Shown one piece after another: positions 41,652 to 52,041 of a DNA stretch of 64,000 bases (the first letter of the stretch is position 1; every line of letters starts with the position of its first letter). A program made the translations under genes and the position numbers. The notes below the pieces were generated by a model, which did no database searches, was not told the DNA's origin, and was given only the letters and a program-made list of their open reading frames with translations. The DNA is taken from the NCBI GenBank assembly GCA_037044955.1, contig JBAOHX010000002.1, positions 372,001-436,000 on the forward strand, given 5' to 3'. This DNA comes from JAJXWB01 sp037044955 (GTDB lineage Bacteria; Pseudomonadota; Alphaproteobacteria; Rhizobiales; Beijerinckiaceae).

Positions 41652-43304
41652 TCAGATGAACACGGGGGCGCGGTACTCGCCCCACGTGCGTCGCATGAGC
41701 CCTGCGATCTCGCCGACCGTCGCGTAGGCCTTTACGGCGCGGATCACCGCCGGCATGACGTTCTGGTCGCCTTCGATGGCCGCGCTCAGATCCGCGAGCG
41801 CCGAGGCGACTTCGCCCTGATCGCGGCGCGCCCTGACCGCCGCGACATTCTGTTTCTGTCGAGGCTCGACCGCCGGGTCGATCTCGAAGATTTCCATTGA
41901 TGCGCCGCTGTCTTCCTGCTCCTGGAAGCGGTTCAGTCCGACGACGACTTTTTCGCCGCTCTCGATTGCGCGCTGGTAACGGATGCTGGCTTCCTGGATT
42001 TCGCGGCCGATGAATCCGCTCTCGATCGCCTTGAGCATGCCGCCCATCGCGTCGATCCTGTCGATATACGCCTGCGCCCGCTTTTCGATTTCGTCGGTGA
42101 GGCTCTCGACGTAATAAGACCCCGCCAGCGGATCGATCGTGTTGGCGAGCCCCGACTCGTGGGCGAGGATCTGCTGGGTTCGCAGAGCGATTTGCGCCGC
42201 CGCTTCCGAAGGGATCGCGAATCCTTCGTCCCAGCACGCGGTGTGGATCGCCTGATGGCCGCCGAGCGCCCCCATCAGCGCGTGCATCGCGACGCGAACG
42301 ATGTTGTTGAGCGGCTGCTGGCCGACGAGCGTGGAGCCGCAGGAACCGCTGAAGGTCCGGAACAGCATGCTGCGCGGATCCTTTGCGGCGAACCGCTCCT
42401 TCATGATCTTCGCGAATAGCCGCCGCGCCGCACGATATTTGGCGACCTCTTCGAACAAGTCGCGGAAGCAGCCCAGACTGTAGGACAGGCGCGGCGCGAA
42501 ATCGTCGACAGCCAGGCCGCGCTCCAGCGCCTGCTCGATGTAGGCGATCGCATCGGCGAGCGTGAAGGCCAGTTCCTGGATCGCGTCGGCGCCGGCTTCG
42601 CGGATGTGATAGCCGGCGATGTTCATGGTGTTCCAGCGCGGCACGGCGCGAATGCAATATTCGACGACGTCCAGGGCGAGCTTGAGGCTTGGGCCCGGCG
42701 GAAAAATGTAGGTCCCGCGGGCGATGAACTCCTTCAGTATGTCGTTCTGCGTCGTGCCCATGAGCCTGGCCGCCGCCACGCCCTGCTTCTCTCCGACCGC
42801 GATGTACATCGCCAGCAGGATCGGAGCGGTCGCGTTGATGGTCATCGACGTGGACACCTTGTCCAGCGGGATGCCCTCGAAAATGGCTTCCATGTCGGCC
42901 AGCGAATCCACCGCCACGCCGACCCGGCCGACCGCGCCTTCGGCGGCGGGATCGTCGGAATCCAGTCCAAGCTGGGTCGGAAGGTCGAAAGCGATCGACA
43001 GCCCGGTCGAGCCGCGTTCGAGCAGGTATCGGAAGCGCCGGTTCGTTTCCTCCGGAGTCCCGAAGCCGGCGTACTGGCGCATGGTCCAGAGCTGCCCACG
43101 ATACATCGAGGGGTAGACCCCGCGGGTGTAGGGGTATTCGCCCGGAAATCCGATGCGCTCCAGGTAATCGTCGCTGGCCAGGTCGGCCGGCGTGTAGAGG
43201 GCTTTGACCGGAATTCCGCTGTCCGTCGCAAATCCGGCCGCGCGCTCCGACGAACGGTCGAGCGATCCTTCCCAGCGTTCGTATTCGGATCTCACGTTGT
43301 CCAT
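41652..43304 (-). CDS. B12-dependent acyl-CoA mutase, large (CoA-binding) subunit, methylmalonyl-CoA mutase-like
   Basis: Catalytic TIM-barrel subunit, 550 aa, of an adenosylcobalamin radical mutase. The sequence keeps YPYTRGVYPSMYRGQLW, RQYAGFGTPEETNRR, GLSIAFDLPTQLGLDSDD, STSMTINATAP, TTQNDILKEFIARGTYIFPP and NIAGYHIREAGADA. By alignment from memory with methylmalonyl-CoA mutase, Tyr68 matches its Tyr89, Arg196 its carboxylate-binding Arg207 and His233 its His244. Isobutyryl- and hydroxyisobutyryl-CoA mutases have Gln at the Arg position. This argues for a dicarboxylyl-CoA substrate such as a (substituted) methylmalonyl- or succinyl-CoA. The start at 43304 is chosen over upstream in-frame codons that run through the operator. 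It is the first gene of the leftward operon. Confidence 0.92.
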   Translation of the reverse strand: MDNVRSEYERWEGSLDRSSERAAGFATDSGIPVKALYTPADLASDDYLERIGFPGEYPYTRGVYPSMYRGQLWTMRQYAGFGTPEETNRRFRYLLERGSTGLSIAFDLPTQLGLDSDDPAAEGAVGRVGVAVDSLADMEAIFEGIPLDKVSTSMTINATAPILLAMYIAVGEKQGVAAARLMGTTQNDILKEFIARGTYIFPPGPSLKLALDVVEYCIRAVPRWNTMNIAGYHIREAGADAIQELAFTLADAIAYIEQALERGLAVDDFAPRLSYSLGCFRDLFEEVAKYRAARRLFAKIMKERFAAKDPRSMLFRTFSGSCGSTLVGQQPLNNIVRVAMHALMGALGGHQAIHTACWDEGFAIPSEAAAQIALRTQQILAHESGLANTIDPLAGSYYVESLTDEIEKRAQAYIDRIDAMGGMLKAIESGFIGREIQEASIRYQRAIESGEKVVVGLNRFQEQEDSGASMEIFEIDPAVEPRQKQNVAAVRARRDQGEVASALADLSAAIEGDQNVMPAVIRAVKAYATVGEIAGLMRRTWGEYRAPVFI

Positions 43305-43353
43305 GGCCCGAAGCGTTTCCTTATTATTCTCACATAGTGCGATTATTCCAATG

Positions 43354-43368
43354 TCGCACAATGTGCGA
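43354..43368. promoter_or_regulatory. Palindrome 1 between the mutase operon and the IclR gene
   Basis: TCGCAC-AAT-GTGCGA, a perfect six-base inverted repeat with a three-base spacer, 50 bases upstream of the mutase start. A related half-site (GTGCGAT) occurs nearby at about 43337. It is a likely IclR-family operator (inference). Confidence 0.65.
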
Positions 43369-43372
43369 TATT

Positions 43373-43385
43373 GTCGCATTGCGAC
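43373..43385. promoter_or_regulatory. Palindrome 2 between the mutase operon and the IclR gene
   Basis: GTCGCA-T-TGCGAC, a perfect six-base inverted repeat with a one-base spacer, immediately beside palindrome 1 and sharing the TCGCA core. Their centres are 18 bases apart, close to two helical turns, which would suit a regulator binding as paired dimers. Confidence 0.65.
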
Positions 43386-43473
43386 CAATCCCGGGGAATG
43401 GGACCTGTTTCGCCGGGCGGGGCCGTGCGATAGGTCCGCGCCGGGCGGCCGGCGGGAGGACAAAGGCGCAAAG

Positions 43474-44298
43474 ATGAAAACCAGTCTCAGCCGGATGCTG
43501 AGCGTGCTCGACGCCTTCTCCGAGGAGAAACCGATCCGGACCGTGGAGGATATCGCCGAGGCTTTCGCCTACACGCGGGCGACCGCCTATCGATATGTCG
43601 CGGAACTGTGCGAATCGGGGCTGCTGACCCGGGTGGCGCAGGGCGCCTACGCGCTAGGCCCCCGCATCATCGAACTGGACCGCCAGATCCAGCGCAGCGA
43701 TCCCCTGCTCGACGTCGCCGACCCCGTCATGCACGGGCTGCTGCAGTCCGATCACGGGCAGGTAGTCCTGCTTTGCAGCCTATTCCGCGACAGGGTGTTG
43801 TGCGCGCACCAGGTCGGGCAGGACAAGGCGCTTGCGCTGTCCTACACGCGCGGGCGCCCCATGCCGCTGTTTCGCGGCGCCACCTCCAAGGTGATCCTCG
43901 CCTGGTTGCCGGCGCGCCGACTGACGAGACTGTATGCCGACCATGCCGAAGAAATTCGCAAGGCGAAACTCGGACGCACGTGCGAAGAATTCCTGTCGTC
44001 GCTGAAAGCGATCCGGCGTCAGGGCTATGTACGCACGCACGCGGAAGTCGATCCCGGAGTCGTAGGCGTAGGCGTGCCGCTGTTCGGCGGGGAGAACGCC
44101 GTCATCGGCAGCCTGTCCATCGTTTTCGACGAGAGCCAGTTTGTCGAACGACATGCCGATATCGTGATTGCGCAGCTCAAGGACGCCGCCGAAACAATAC
44201 GCCGCGGACTCGCCCGCTATGGGGTCGCTGCGCCGCCTCGGGCTGCGGCGGTCGAACAGAAGCCCTTGCGCTCCTCGCGCTCCGCCAGGCGCAGTTGA
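43474..44298 (+). CDS. IclR-family transcriptional regulator
   Basis: IclR-type regulator, 274 aa. N-terminal winged HTH (SRMLSVLDAFSEEKPIRTVE, recognition helix YTRATAYRYVAELCESGLL, wing GAYALGPRIIEL). The C-terminal effector domain includes SDHGQVVLLCSLFRDRVLC, GRPMPLFRGATSKVILAWLP and GVGVPLFGGENAVIGSLSIV. The start at 43474 follows a GGGAGGACAAAGG segment and gives the family start SLSRMLSVLDAF. It diverges from the mutase operon across 169 bases containing two palindromes and precedes an enoyl-CoA hydratase gene, so it probably regulates one or both. Confidence 0.9.
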   Translation: MKTSLSRMLSVLDAFSEEKPIRTVEDIAEAFAYTRATAYRYVAELCESGLLTRVAQGAYALGPRIIELDRQIQRSDPLLDVADPVMHGLLQSDHGQVVLLCSLFRDRVLCAHQVGQDKALALSYTRGRPMPLFRGATSKVILAWLPARRLTRLYADHAEEIRKAKLGRTCEEFLSSLKAIRRQGYVRTHAEVDPGVVGVGVPLFGGENAVIGSLSIVFDESQFVERHADIVIAQLKDAAETIRRGLARYGVAAPPRAAAVEQKPLRSSRSARRS

Positions 44299-44370
44299 CC
44301 GGAGTCGCCGTGAAATCCTTCGACTTCAAGAACACTCTCAGAGCGCGGGTTCGTGCACCGGAGGCGAGAC

Positions 44371-45165
44371 ATGGTTGACGACCTGATGATCGACGAGACA
44401 GGGCCGATCGCAATATTTTCGTTCAACCGGCCATCGGCGCGCAACGCGCTCACGCTCGAGATGCTGACCGCGCTGGAGGCGGGATTGCGACGCTGCGCGT
44501 CACGCGACGACATGCGCGCTGTCGTGCTGCGCGGCGCCGGCGAGCAGGCGTTCTCGGCGGGTTACAATGTCGACCAGCTTTCGGACGCTGAAATGTCCCT
44601 CGAAGACGCGCGGCTCATCCACGAGCCGATTCGCGCGGTCGCGGACGCCATTGTCGCCTGTCCGCATCCGGTCATCGCAGCCGCGAGGAAGTTCATCTTC
44701 GGCGCGGCGCTGGACATATTCTGCCATTGCGACCTGCGCGTGTGCAGTCAGGGCACGACGTTCTGCATGCCCCCCAACCGCTTCGGATTTCTCTATCACA
44801 GCGCGGGCATTCACCGGCTTGCGAGCATCGTAGGCGTGTCTCGCGCAACGCAAATGCTGCTGCTGGGCTCGCCCGTGCCGACCGAAAGCGCCGCCGCATG
44901 GGGGCTGACGCACTGCGTCTATGCGGACAACGAATTCGAGAGCGAACTCGATGCGCTGTGCGAGGTCGTGGCGCGCAACGCTCCCCTGAGCATGCGGGGA
45001 ACCAAGCGCGTGTTGAACGAACATGCGGAGCAAGCCGGCGCCCGCGACCAGGCGGCTCTGGACAAGATGTACGCCGAGATCGTCTTCTGTCTCAACAGCG
45101 CGGACGTACGCGAGGGCAGAGCGGCGTTCGCCGAGAAGCGCGCCCCCCGTTTCCAGGGGAAATAG
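44371..45165 (+). CDS. Enoyl-CoA hydratase/isomerase (crotonase family), second copy
   Basis: Crotonase-fold protein, 264 aa. It has FNRPSARNALTLEMLTALE, the first oxyanion-hole segment FSAGYNVDQLSDAE and the second AARKFIFGAALDIFCHCDL, where the usual GxxxGGG is replaced by FIFGAAL. The catalytic Glu positions of hydratases read CMPPNRFGFLYHSAGI, so neither canonical Glu is evident. A non-hydratase reaction (ring cleavage, decarboxylation or isomerisation) is possible. GGAGG lies eight bases before the ATG. It follows the IclR gene on the same strand. Confidence 0.85.
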   Translation: MVDDLMIDETGPIAIFSFNRPSARNALTLEMLTALEAGLRRCASRDDMRAVVLRGAGEQAFSAGYNVDQLSDAEMSLEDARLIHEPIRAVADAIVACPHPVIAAARKFIFGAALDIFCHCDLRVCSQGTTFCMPPNRFGFLYHSAGIHRLASIVGVSRATQMLLLGSPVPTESAAAWGLTHCVYADNEFESELDALCEVVARNAPLSMRGTKRVLNEHAEQAGARDQAALDKMYAEIVFCLNSADVREGRAAFAEKRAPRFQGK

Positions 45166-45359
45166 CGGTCCTGTCATTCATCCGAGTGAGACGACCGGCG
45201 CCCTGACGGCCCATGCCGGATGGTGAGAGCGTCTGCATTGGGCCGCAGGCGGGACGAGAACGAGGTGACCTCAGCCTCTGAACCTTCTCCAGAATTGGGT
45301 AGGGTTCGCCGAGCGGAGATGGGCGATGCGGCTCTCGCCGTTGACGGAAAGACAGACCA

Positions 45360-46918
45360 TCACGACTTTGCAAGATCGGGAGATTGCTGAACATCTCGCG
45401 ACAGGAGCTCGACCAAACCGGTGTCCGGAAAAGCCACTGCTTCCTCGAGGATCTGTCGATAATTTCCGAGCCAATTTCGTACGGTCGAACGGTCGAAAAT
45501 GTCCGTGCTGAATTCCACGAGAAGCTGCAATCCATCGGGCGTATCGCTGGCGAATAGCGTTATGTCGAACTTCGACGTTCCAGAGGATATGCGCTCGACC
45601 GACATCTGCATTTCGCCCATTCTCGCCGGCGCCGTCAGCGTGTTGTCGAGCGAGAACATCGCCTGGAAAACCGGATTGTACGCGAGATCGCGCGCCGGCT
45701 TCAGTTCCTCGACGAGTTTCTCGAAGCGCAGATCTTGATGCGCGTTGGCCTCGAGGGTCGTGTTTCGAACCTGAGCCAGAAATTTCCGGAACGTCTGCGG
45801 CCCGGTGAGGTCTGCGCGCAACACGAGCGTATTGACGAAAAAGCCGATCAATTGTTCGACCTCGACGACGCATCGCCCCGCGATCGGCGAGCCGACGACG
45901 ACGTCGGTTTGTCCGCTGCATCGGCCCAGCAATACCTGGAACGCCGCCAGCAGAATCATGTACAGGCTGCAACCTTCCTGCTCGGCGAGCGCTTTTACTG
46001 CATCGAGCAGCTTTGTCGACAATCGTGCGGTTTCGAACGCGCCACGGAAGCTCTGCGACGCGGGGCGGGGACGGTCCGTCGGCAGAGTGAGAAGAGGCGG
46101 CGCTCCCGAGAGTCGCTTTCTCCAATAGGCAATGTGCTCGTCCACCCCTTCCGTCTCGAAGCCATCGCGTTGCCAGACGCCGAAGTCGGCGAACTGCACG
46201 GGGATCTCGGGAAGGGAAGGGGGCCTTCCAATGGAAAATGCGTCGTACGCGGCCACGAGCTCGCGATACAATATCCCGAGCGACCAGCCGTCGGCGGCAA
46301 TGTGATGGACGTTGAGAAACAATGCGTGCCGCGCTGCGTCGAGCCGAAACAATTTCGCCCGCAACATCAGGTCGCGAGCAAGATTGAAAGGAATGCGGGC
46401 CTCGATGGCAATTTTCCGTGAAGCCTCCTGCGCCCGCAACTCCTCGGCCAGACATCTCAGGTCGACGACAGGCAAATCGAAACGCGTCGGCGGCTCGATC
46501 ACCTGGACCGGCTGACCGCCGCGCACGGCGAACTTCGTACGCAACACCTCGTGCCTGCTTACGATCTCCTGGAAACTGCGCCGCAACGCCTCGACATCGA
46601 TCCGTCCGTCGAGCCACAGCACGACCGCGATGTTGTAGAGCGGGCCGCCATTGCTCAGCCGTTCCAGACGCCACAAGAGATCCTGCGAAGGCGAAAGGGG
46701 CAGATCACGGTCGCGCGCGACAGGCCGCAATGGCCGCGTCGCCCGATCAGCCGCCTGGGCTTCGGCCAGAAAGGCCATGAGATCGTGCTTGTGGCGGCGC
46801 AGGCTCTCCAGCAGTTCGGCGGTCATCGCGCCCGGCGCGGCGCGATAGCCCAGCCGATCTCCATCCGCCCACAGCTGGACATTTCGTTCGCGCAGCGTCG
46901 CCAGCAGCTCCGTGAAGG

Positions 46919-46922
<4 letters not shown>
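45360..46922 (-). CDS. NRPS condensation protein: TubC-type N-terminal docking domain plus condensation domain
   Basis: Protein of 520 aa. Residues 1-52 (FTELLATLRERNVQLWADGD, then GYRAAPGAMTAELLESLRRH) match TubC docking domains, which receive the C-terminal peptide of an upstream synthetase. Residues about 73-505 are a condensation domain of LCL-like type with the start PLSPSQDLLWRLERL, catalytic HHIAADG (206-212), GSPIAGRCVVEVEQLIGFFV and HQDLRFEKLVEEL. The protein ends after the C domain. There is no adenylation, carrier or thioesterase domain after it. Its start overlaps the stop of the A-T protein (ATGA), so the upstream partner is almost certainly that protein. The terminal C domain could release the product by attack of a free amine or hold it for another carrier (inference). 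Confidence 0.92.
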
Positions 46923-48853
<1,931 letters not shown>

Positions 48854-49046
48854 CGGTTCGCCCTCTGCCGGGCTCGCGCGACCGGCCGGCGTCGATGCGC
48901 CGGCGGCACGCAAGCCCGCATGCTTCTTCTTCAACGCAAGCAAGTGGAGATCGCGTTTACGAAAGCGCTGATCGGGGAGTGCGCCCCGCGCCAACCGGTC
49001 GAAGCGGTTAATGCCCTATTTCACCGCGGCGCATTCTGAGCCGCGT

Positions 49047-50180
49047 TCACAATGGGCCGATCAATTCCTTCATGATTTCGCTCGTGCCGCCGTAGATGCG
49101 TTGCACGCGGGCGTCGAGATAGGCCTGCGCGACCGGATATTCCTGCATGTAGCCGTAGCCGCCGTGCAATTGCACGCAGGCGTCCAGCACGCGCCCCTGC
49201 ATTTCTGTAAGCCAGAGCTTCGCCATCGAGGCCGTCTCGGAATCGAGCGATCCTGCAATCTGCAATTCGAGGCACCTGTCGGCGAAGACGCGGCCGATCT
49301 CGACCTCCGTCTGGCATTCGGCGAGCTTGTAGCGCGTATTCTGGAACTCGCCGATCGACTGCCCGAACGCCCTGCGCTCCTGCACATATGCAACAGTGTG
49401 ATCGACCGCCGCCTGCGCCGACGCATGCGCGGCGATGGCGATCTGCAGACGTTCCCACGGCAACTTTTCCGTCAGGTAGATGAGACCTTCGCCTTCTTCG
49501 CCGAGGAGGTTCTCGTCGGGCGTCCGCGCGCCGTCGAAAAACAGCTCGCATGTGTCTCGCGCGTGCAGGCCCATCTTCTTCAGAACCCTGCCCTTGCGAA
49601 ATCCAGGCGCATTCTTCTCGACGACGATCAGGCTGAACCCCATCGCGCCGGCCGAAGGATCGGTGCGCGCGACGACGATGACGAGGTCGGCGTGGTGGCC
49701 GTTGGTGACGAACGTCTTGGAGCCGTCGATGACCCACTGGCCGGCGTCGCGTCTGGCGATCGTCCGCAATCCCTGCAGGTCCGAGCCGGCAGATGGTTCG
49801 GTGATGGCGATGGCGCCGATCAATTCGCCGCGCGCCATCTGCGGCAGGTACTTCCTCTTCTGCGCCTCCGAGCCGTAGCTTTCGATGTATGGCGCAACGA
49901 TGTCGTTGTGCAAGCCGAAGCCGAGCCCGCTCGTTTTCGCGCGCGCGACCTCCTCGATCAGAACGGCGCTCATCGCCTCGGTCGCGCCGGCGCCGCCGTA
50001 ATCGGTCGAAACAGTGGGCAGCAGCAAGCCATGTTCGCCGGCTTTCAACCAGACTTCGCGGTCGACGTAGCCCTGCTCCTGCCATTTATCGTGGTGCGGG
50101 GCCGCGTGACTCGCGAGAAAGTGGCGGACCGTGGCCCGAAACAGTTCGTGCTCCGGTTTGAAGACGGATCGTTCGTGCAT
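49047..50180 (-). CDS. Acyl-CoA dehydrogenase family protein upstream of the NRPS pair
   Basis: FAD acyl-CoA dehydrogenase-like protein, 377 aa. Seen: IAITEPSAGSDLQGLRTIAR, VIDGSKTFVTNGHHADLVIV, RRAFGQSIGEFQNTRYKLAE, QLHGGYGYMQEYPVAQAYLD and the ending IYGGTSEIMKELIGPL. The catalytic Glu is probably in LPWERLQIAIA, the LCAD/isovaleryl-type position, because IYGGT has Gly at the short-chain site. It is on the same strand as the two NRPS genes, 193 bases before them. It might be part of that cluster, since such enzymes can oxidise carrier-bound acyl groups, or just another catabolic dehydrogenase. The frame is intact, and the start MHERSVFKPEHELFRATV matches the family. Confidence 0.9.
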   Translation of the reverse strand: MHERSVFKPEHELFRATVRHFLASHAAPHHDKWQEQGYVDREVWLKAGEHGLLLPTVSTDYGGAGATEAMSAVLIEEVARAKTSGLGFGLHNDIVAPYIESYGSEAQKRKYLPQMARGELIGAIAITEPSAGSDLQGLRTIARRDAGQWVIDGSKTFVTNGHHADLVIVVARTDPSAGAMGFSLIVVEKNAPGFRKGRVLKKMGLHARDTCELFFDGARTPDENLLGEEGEGLIYLTEKLPWERLQIAIAAHASAQAAVDHTVAYVQERRAFGQSIGEFQNTRYKLAECQTEVEIGRVFADRCLELQIAGSLDSETASMAKLWLTEMQGRVLDACVQLHGGYGYMQEYPVAQAYLDARVQRIYGGTSEIMKELIGPL

Positions 50181-50454
50181 GTCGGCGCCGTCATGGATTT
50201 GAGTTGGCCTCGAAGACTACGGCTCGATGGCGGTCATCGAAAGGGGGTGTTCCGCGGTCGAAAGACGAAGCATCGCCGCAAGGAAGTCGACAGTACCCGA
50301 TTTTGCGTAGCTCATTCTTCCATCCTCTTCGTTTGGATCCAGATTTATTTTTCTTCCAGATCTTACGCGGTAGCTTATTCGTAGCGTCATCGCGGCCAAA
50401 CAGGACGCCCGTCGCATTTCCAGCATCGCGGGCGCCGGTATCGATGCAAGGCGG

Positions 50455-50685
50455 TCAAACCGGGCGCGCTTCCTTCATGGCGAACCGGTAGATGATCCTG
50501 CGCGCCATCAAACCGGGCTTGTCGGGCGCGAAGCCGAGATCGAACTGCGTCTTGCCGTCCTTGCGCACGACCTCGTTGATCCACTCCAGCGCCTCCACGT
50601 GTACCTTCTGTGAGGAATAGCTCCCGCCCGGTGGCGTAATCAGTAGCCTACCCGTATCCGGCGGCGATGCGCCAATTGCCGCCAC
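50455..50685 (-). CDS. Small frame of unknown function, possibly a gene remnant
   Basis: A 76-codon minus-strand frame opening with GTG. From about codon 28 its codon use looks genuine (VHVEALEWINEVVRKDGK, then TQFDLGFAPDKPGLMARRI). The N-terminal third is less convincing. I do not recognise the family. It may be the C-terminal end of a decayed gene. No clear ribosome-binding site is seen. Confidence 0.35.
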   Translation of the reverse strand: MAAIGASPPDTGRLLITPPGGSYSSQKVHVEALEWINEVVRKDGKTQFDLGFAPDKPGLMARRIIYRFAMKEARPV

Positions 50686-50740
50686 GGATCCCGGTGCTGG
50701 AGGCAGACATTTGACGCCCTGTTGACAGGCTCGGAAAACT

Positions 50741-50774
50741 CGTACACCGTACGTTTAAACACGTACGGCGTACG
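50741..50774. promoter_or_regulatory. Large inverted repeat, probable TetR-type operator
   Basis: Two 14-base arms (50741-50754 and 50761-50774) are inverted copies matching at 13 of 14 positions around the spacer TTAAAC. The inner arm is CCGTACGT. It lies about 270 bases upstream of the transketolase-half operon that ends with a TetR gene, which is the natural candidate to bind it (inference). Confidence 0.6.
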
Positions 50775-51045
50775 CCGGCAAAAGAATGTCACTGGGAGGA
50801 AAGCGCTGCGACGGAAGGAAGCGCGGCGCTCGCCGCGCTCTCTCTTGATCGATCGAATTCGAAAAGGTCGAACGGGGAACACGCGCGAATAGCGCGGGCG
50901 CGCGTCTGCGGTCGACGTCGAAGGACAGCCTCTCGGCTGGCCTTCGTAGCGATCCGGAAAGTGTGATCGCGAATTGACGGTGCGTTCATCGCGCGGGGCA
51001 TCGCGCGGCGACGATACGAAATTCAGACTGGCGCGATTGCGAACG

Positions 51046-52003
51046 ATGGAGCGAGGTATGCTGCTGGCGAAAGAGGCTACGACGATGAACGCGCCATTCG
51101 ACGCAGTGTCGATGGAGATAGCCGAGAAGAACCCGAATGTGATTTTCATGACTGCGGATCTGCAGCCCTATGTCGATCTGCATCGTCTGCCGAAGGAACG
51201 GCCCAAACAGTTCCTTGATGTCGGGATGGCCGAGCAAAATCTCCTGTCGGTCGGCGCCGGCATCTCGAAGGCAGGCTTCATTCCCGTTACGACCACATTC
51301 GCCTGCTACGCGTCGCGCCGTGCGTTCGACCAAATGGTGATCTGCATGGGTACGGGGCCGCGCACCTGCGTGGTCATCGGATTCACGCCGGGCATCGTCA
51401 ACCCCGCGCGCATTCACCATCAGGCGACCGAAGACCTGGCGATGACGCGCGCGGTTCCGAATTCGACGGTGATCGATCCGGTCGACGCGGTCGAATTCAC
51501 GCAAGCGGTGAGCGAGGCGATCAAGCAACCGGGTCTTGTGTACATGCGCGGCCATCGCGGCGTCGTGCCGCAGATTTTTGACCCCGCGGCCTACAAATTT
51601 GAAGTCGGCAAGACCTACATGCTGAAAGAGGGCAAGGGGCGTCGGAATCAGTTTCGACCGGCTCCGCCACCCAATGGGCGCTGGAAACGTCGGAACTACT
51701 GACCAAGGCCGGCGTCGATCACGCGGTGCTGCATGCGCCGACATCTGAAGCCGGTGCGCGAGCAGGAAATCCGTGATTTCTGCAAGGGACGTCCGCACAT
51801 ATTCACGCTCGAGAACCATCAGATCACCGGCGGCCTCGGCGGCCTCGTCGCAGAAATCCTCGCGGCCGAGAAGAATCAGTCCGCAGCTCACGCGGCTCGG
51901 CGTGCCCGACCGATGGGCGCCGGGCGGAACGCTCGCTTACATCCGCGGCCAGCTCGGCCTGGATTCCGAAACGCTCGCGAACAAGATCCGGGCCGCAGCC
52001 TAA
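51046..52003 (+). CDS. Transketolase-like enzyme, C-terminal (pyrimidine-binding) subunit, frame broken several times
   Basis: The stand-alone C-terminal half of a two-subunit transketolase. The first frame holds KEATTMNAPF, NPNVIFMTADLQPYVDLHRL, the catalytic-Glu segment DVGMAEQNLLSVGAGISKAG and HHQATEDLAMTRAVPNSTVI. The C-terminal domain is scattered over three frames: STGSATQWALETSELLTKAG, then KPVREQEIRDFCKGRPHIFT, then TRLGVPDRWAPGGTLAYIRG. Frame changes fall near 51640, 51655, 51735 and 51875. The 958-base span is one more than a multiple of three, in line with four single-base gains. Its N-terminal partner is at 56372, beyond the transporter genes. The preferred substrate is unknown. 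Confidence 0.78.
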
Positions 52004-52041
52004 TTGCGCCGCTTGCGCAGCGGCATCGAAGGAGAAAGCAC

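Larger units (their letters stand above)
50181..51045. other. Long intergenic region with a coding remnant and an inverted repeat
   Basis: About 865 bases between a leftward dehydrogenase gene and the rightward transketolase-half gene. It is less GC-rich near 50320-50390 and 50730-50770. Besides a small minus-strand frame (50455-50685) and a 34-base inverted repeat (50741-50774) I see no full gene. Confidence 0.5.

Noticed and set aside
41652..43304. 2-Hydroxyisobutyryl-CoA mutase for tertiary-carbon compounds
   Set aside because: Although the split subunits and CoA ligase neighbour fit, the Tyr and Arg residues of methylmalonyl-type enzymes are kept instead of the Ile and Gln expected.
49047..50180. 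Acyl-CoA dehydrogenase thought to lack its catalytic Glu
   Set aside because: The short-chain site is Gly (IYGGT), but the Glu in LPWER matches the position used by isovaleryl- and long-chain enzymes, so the active site is normal.
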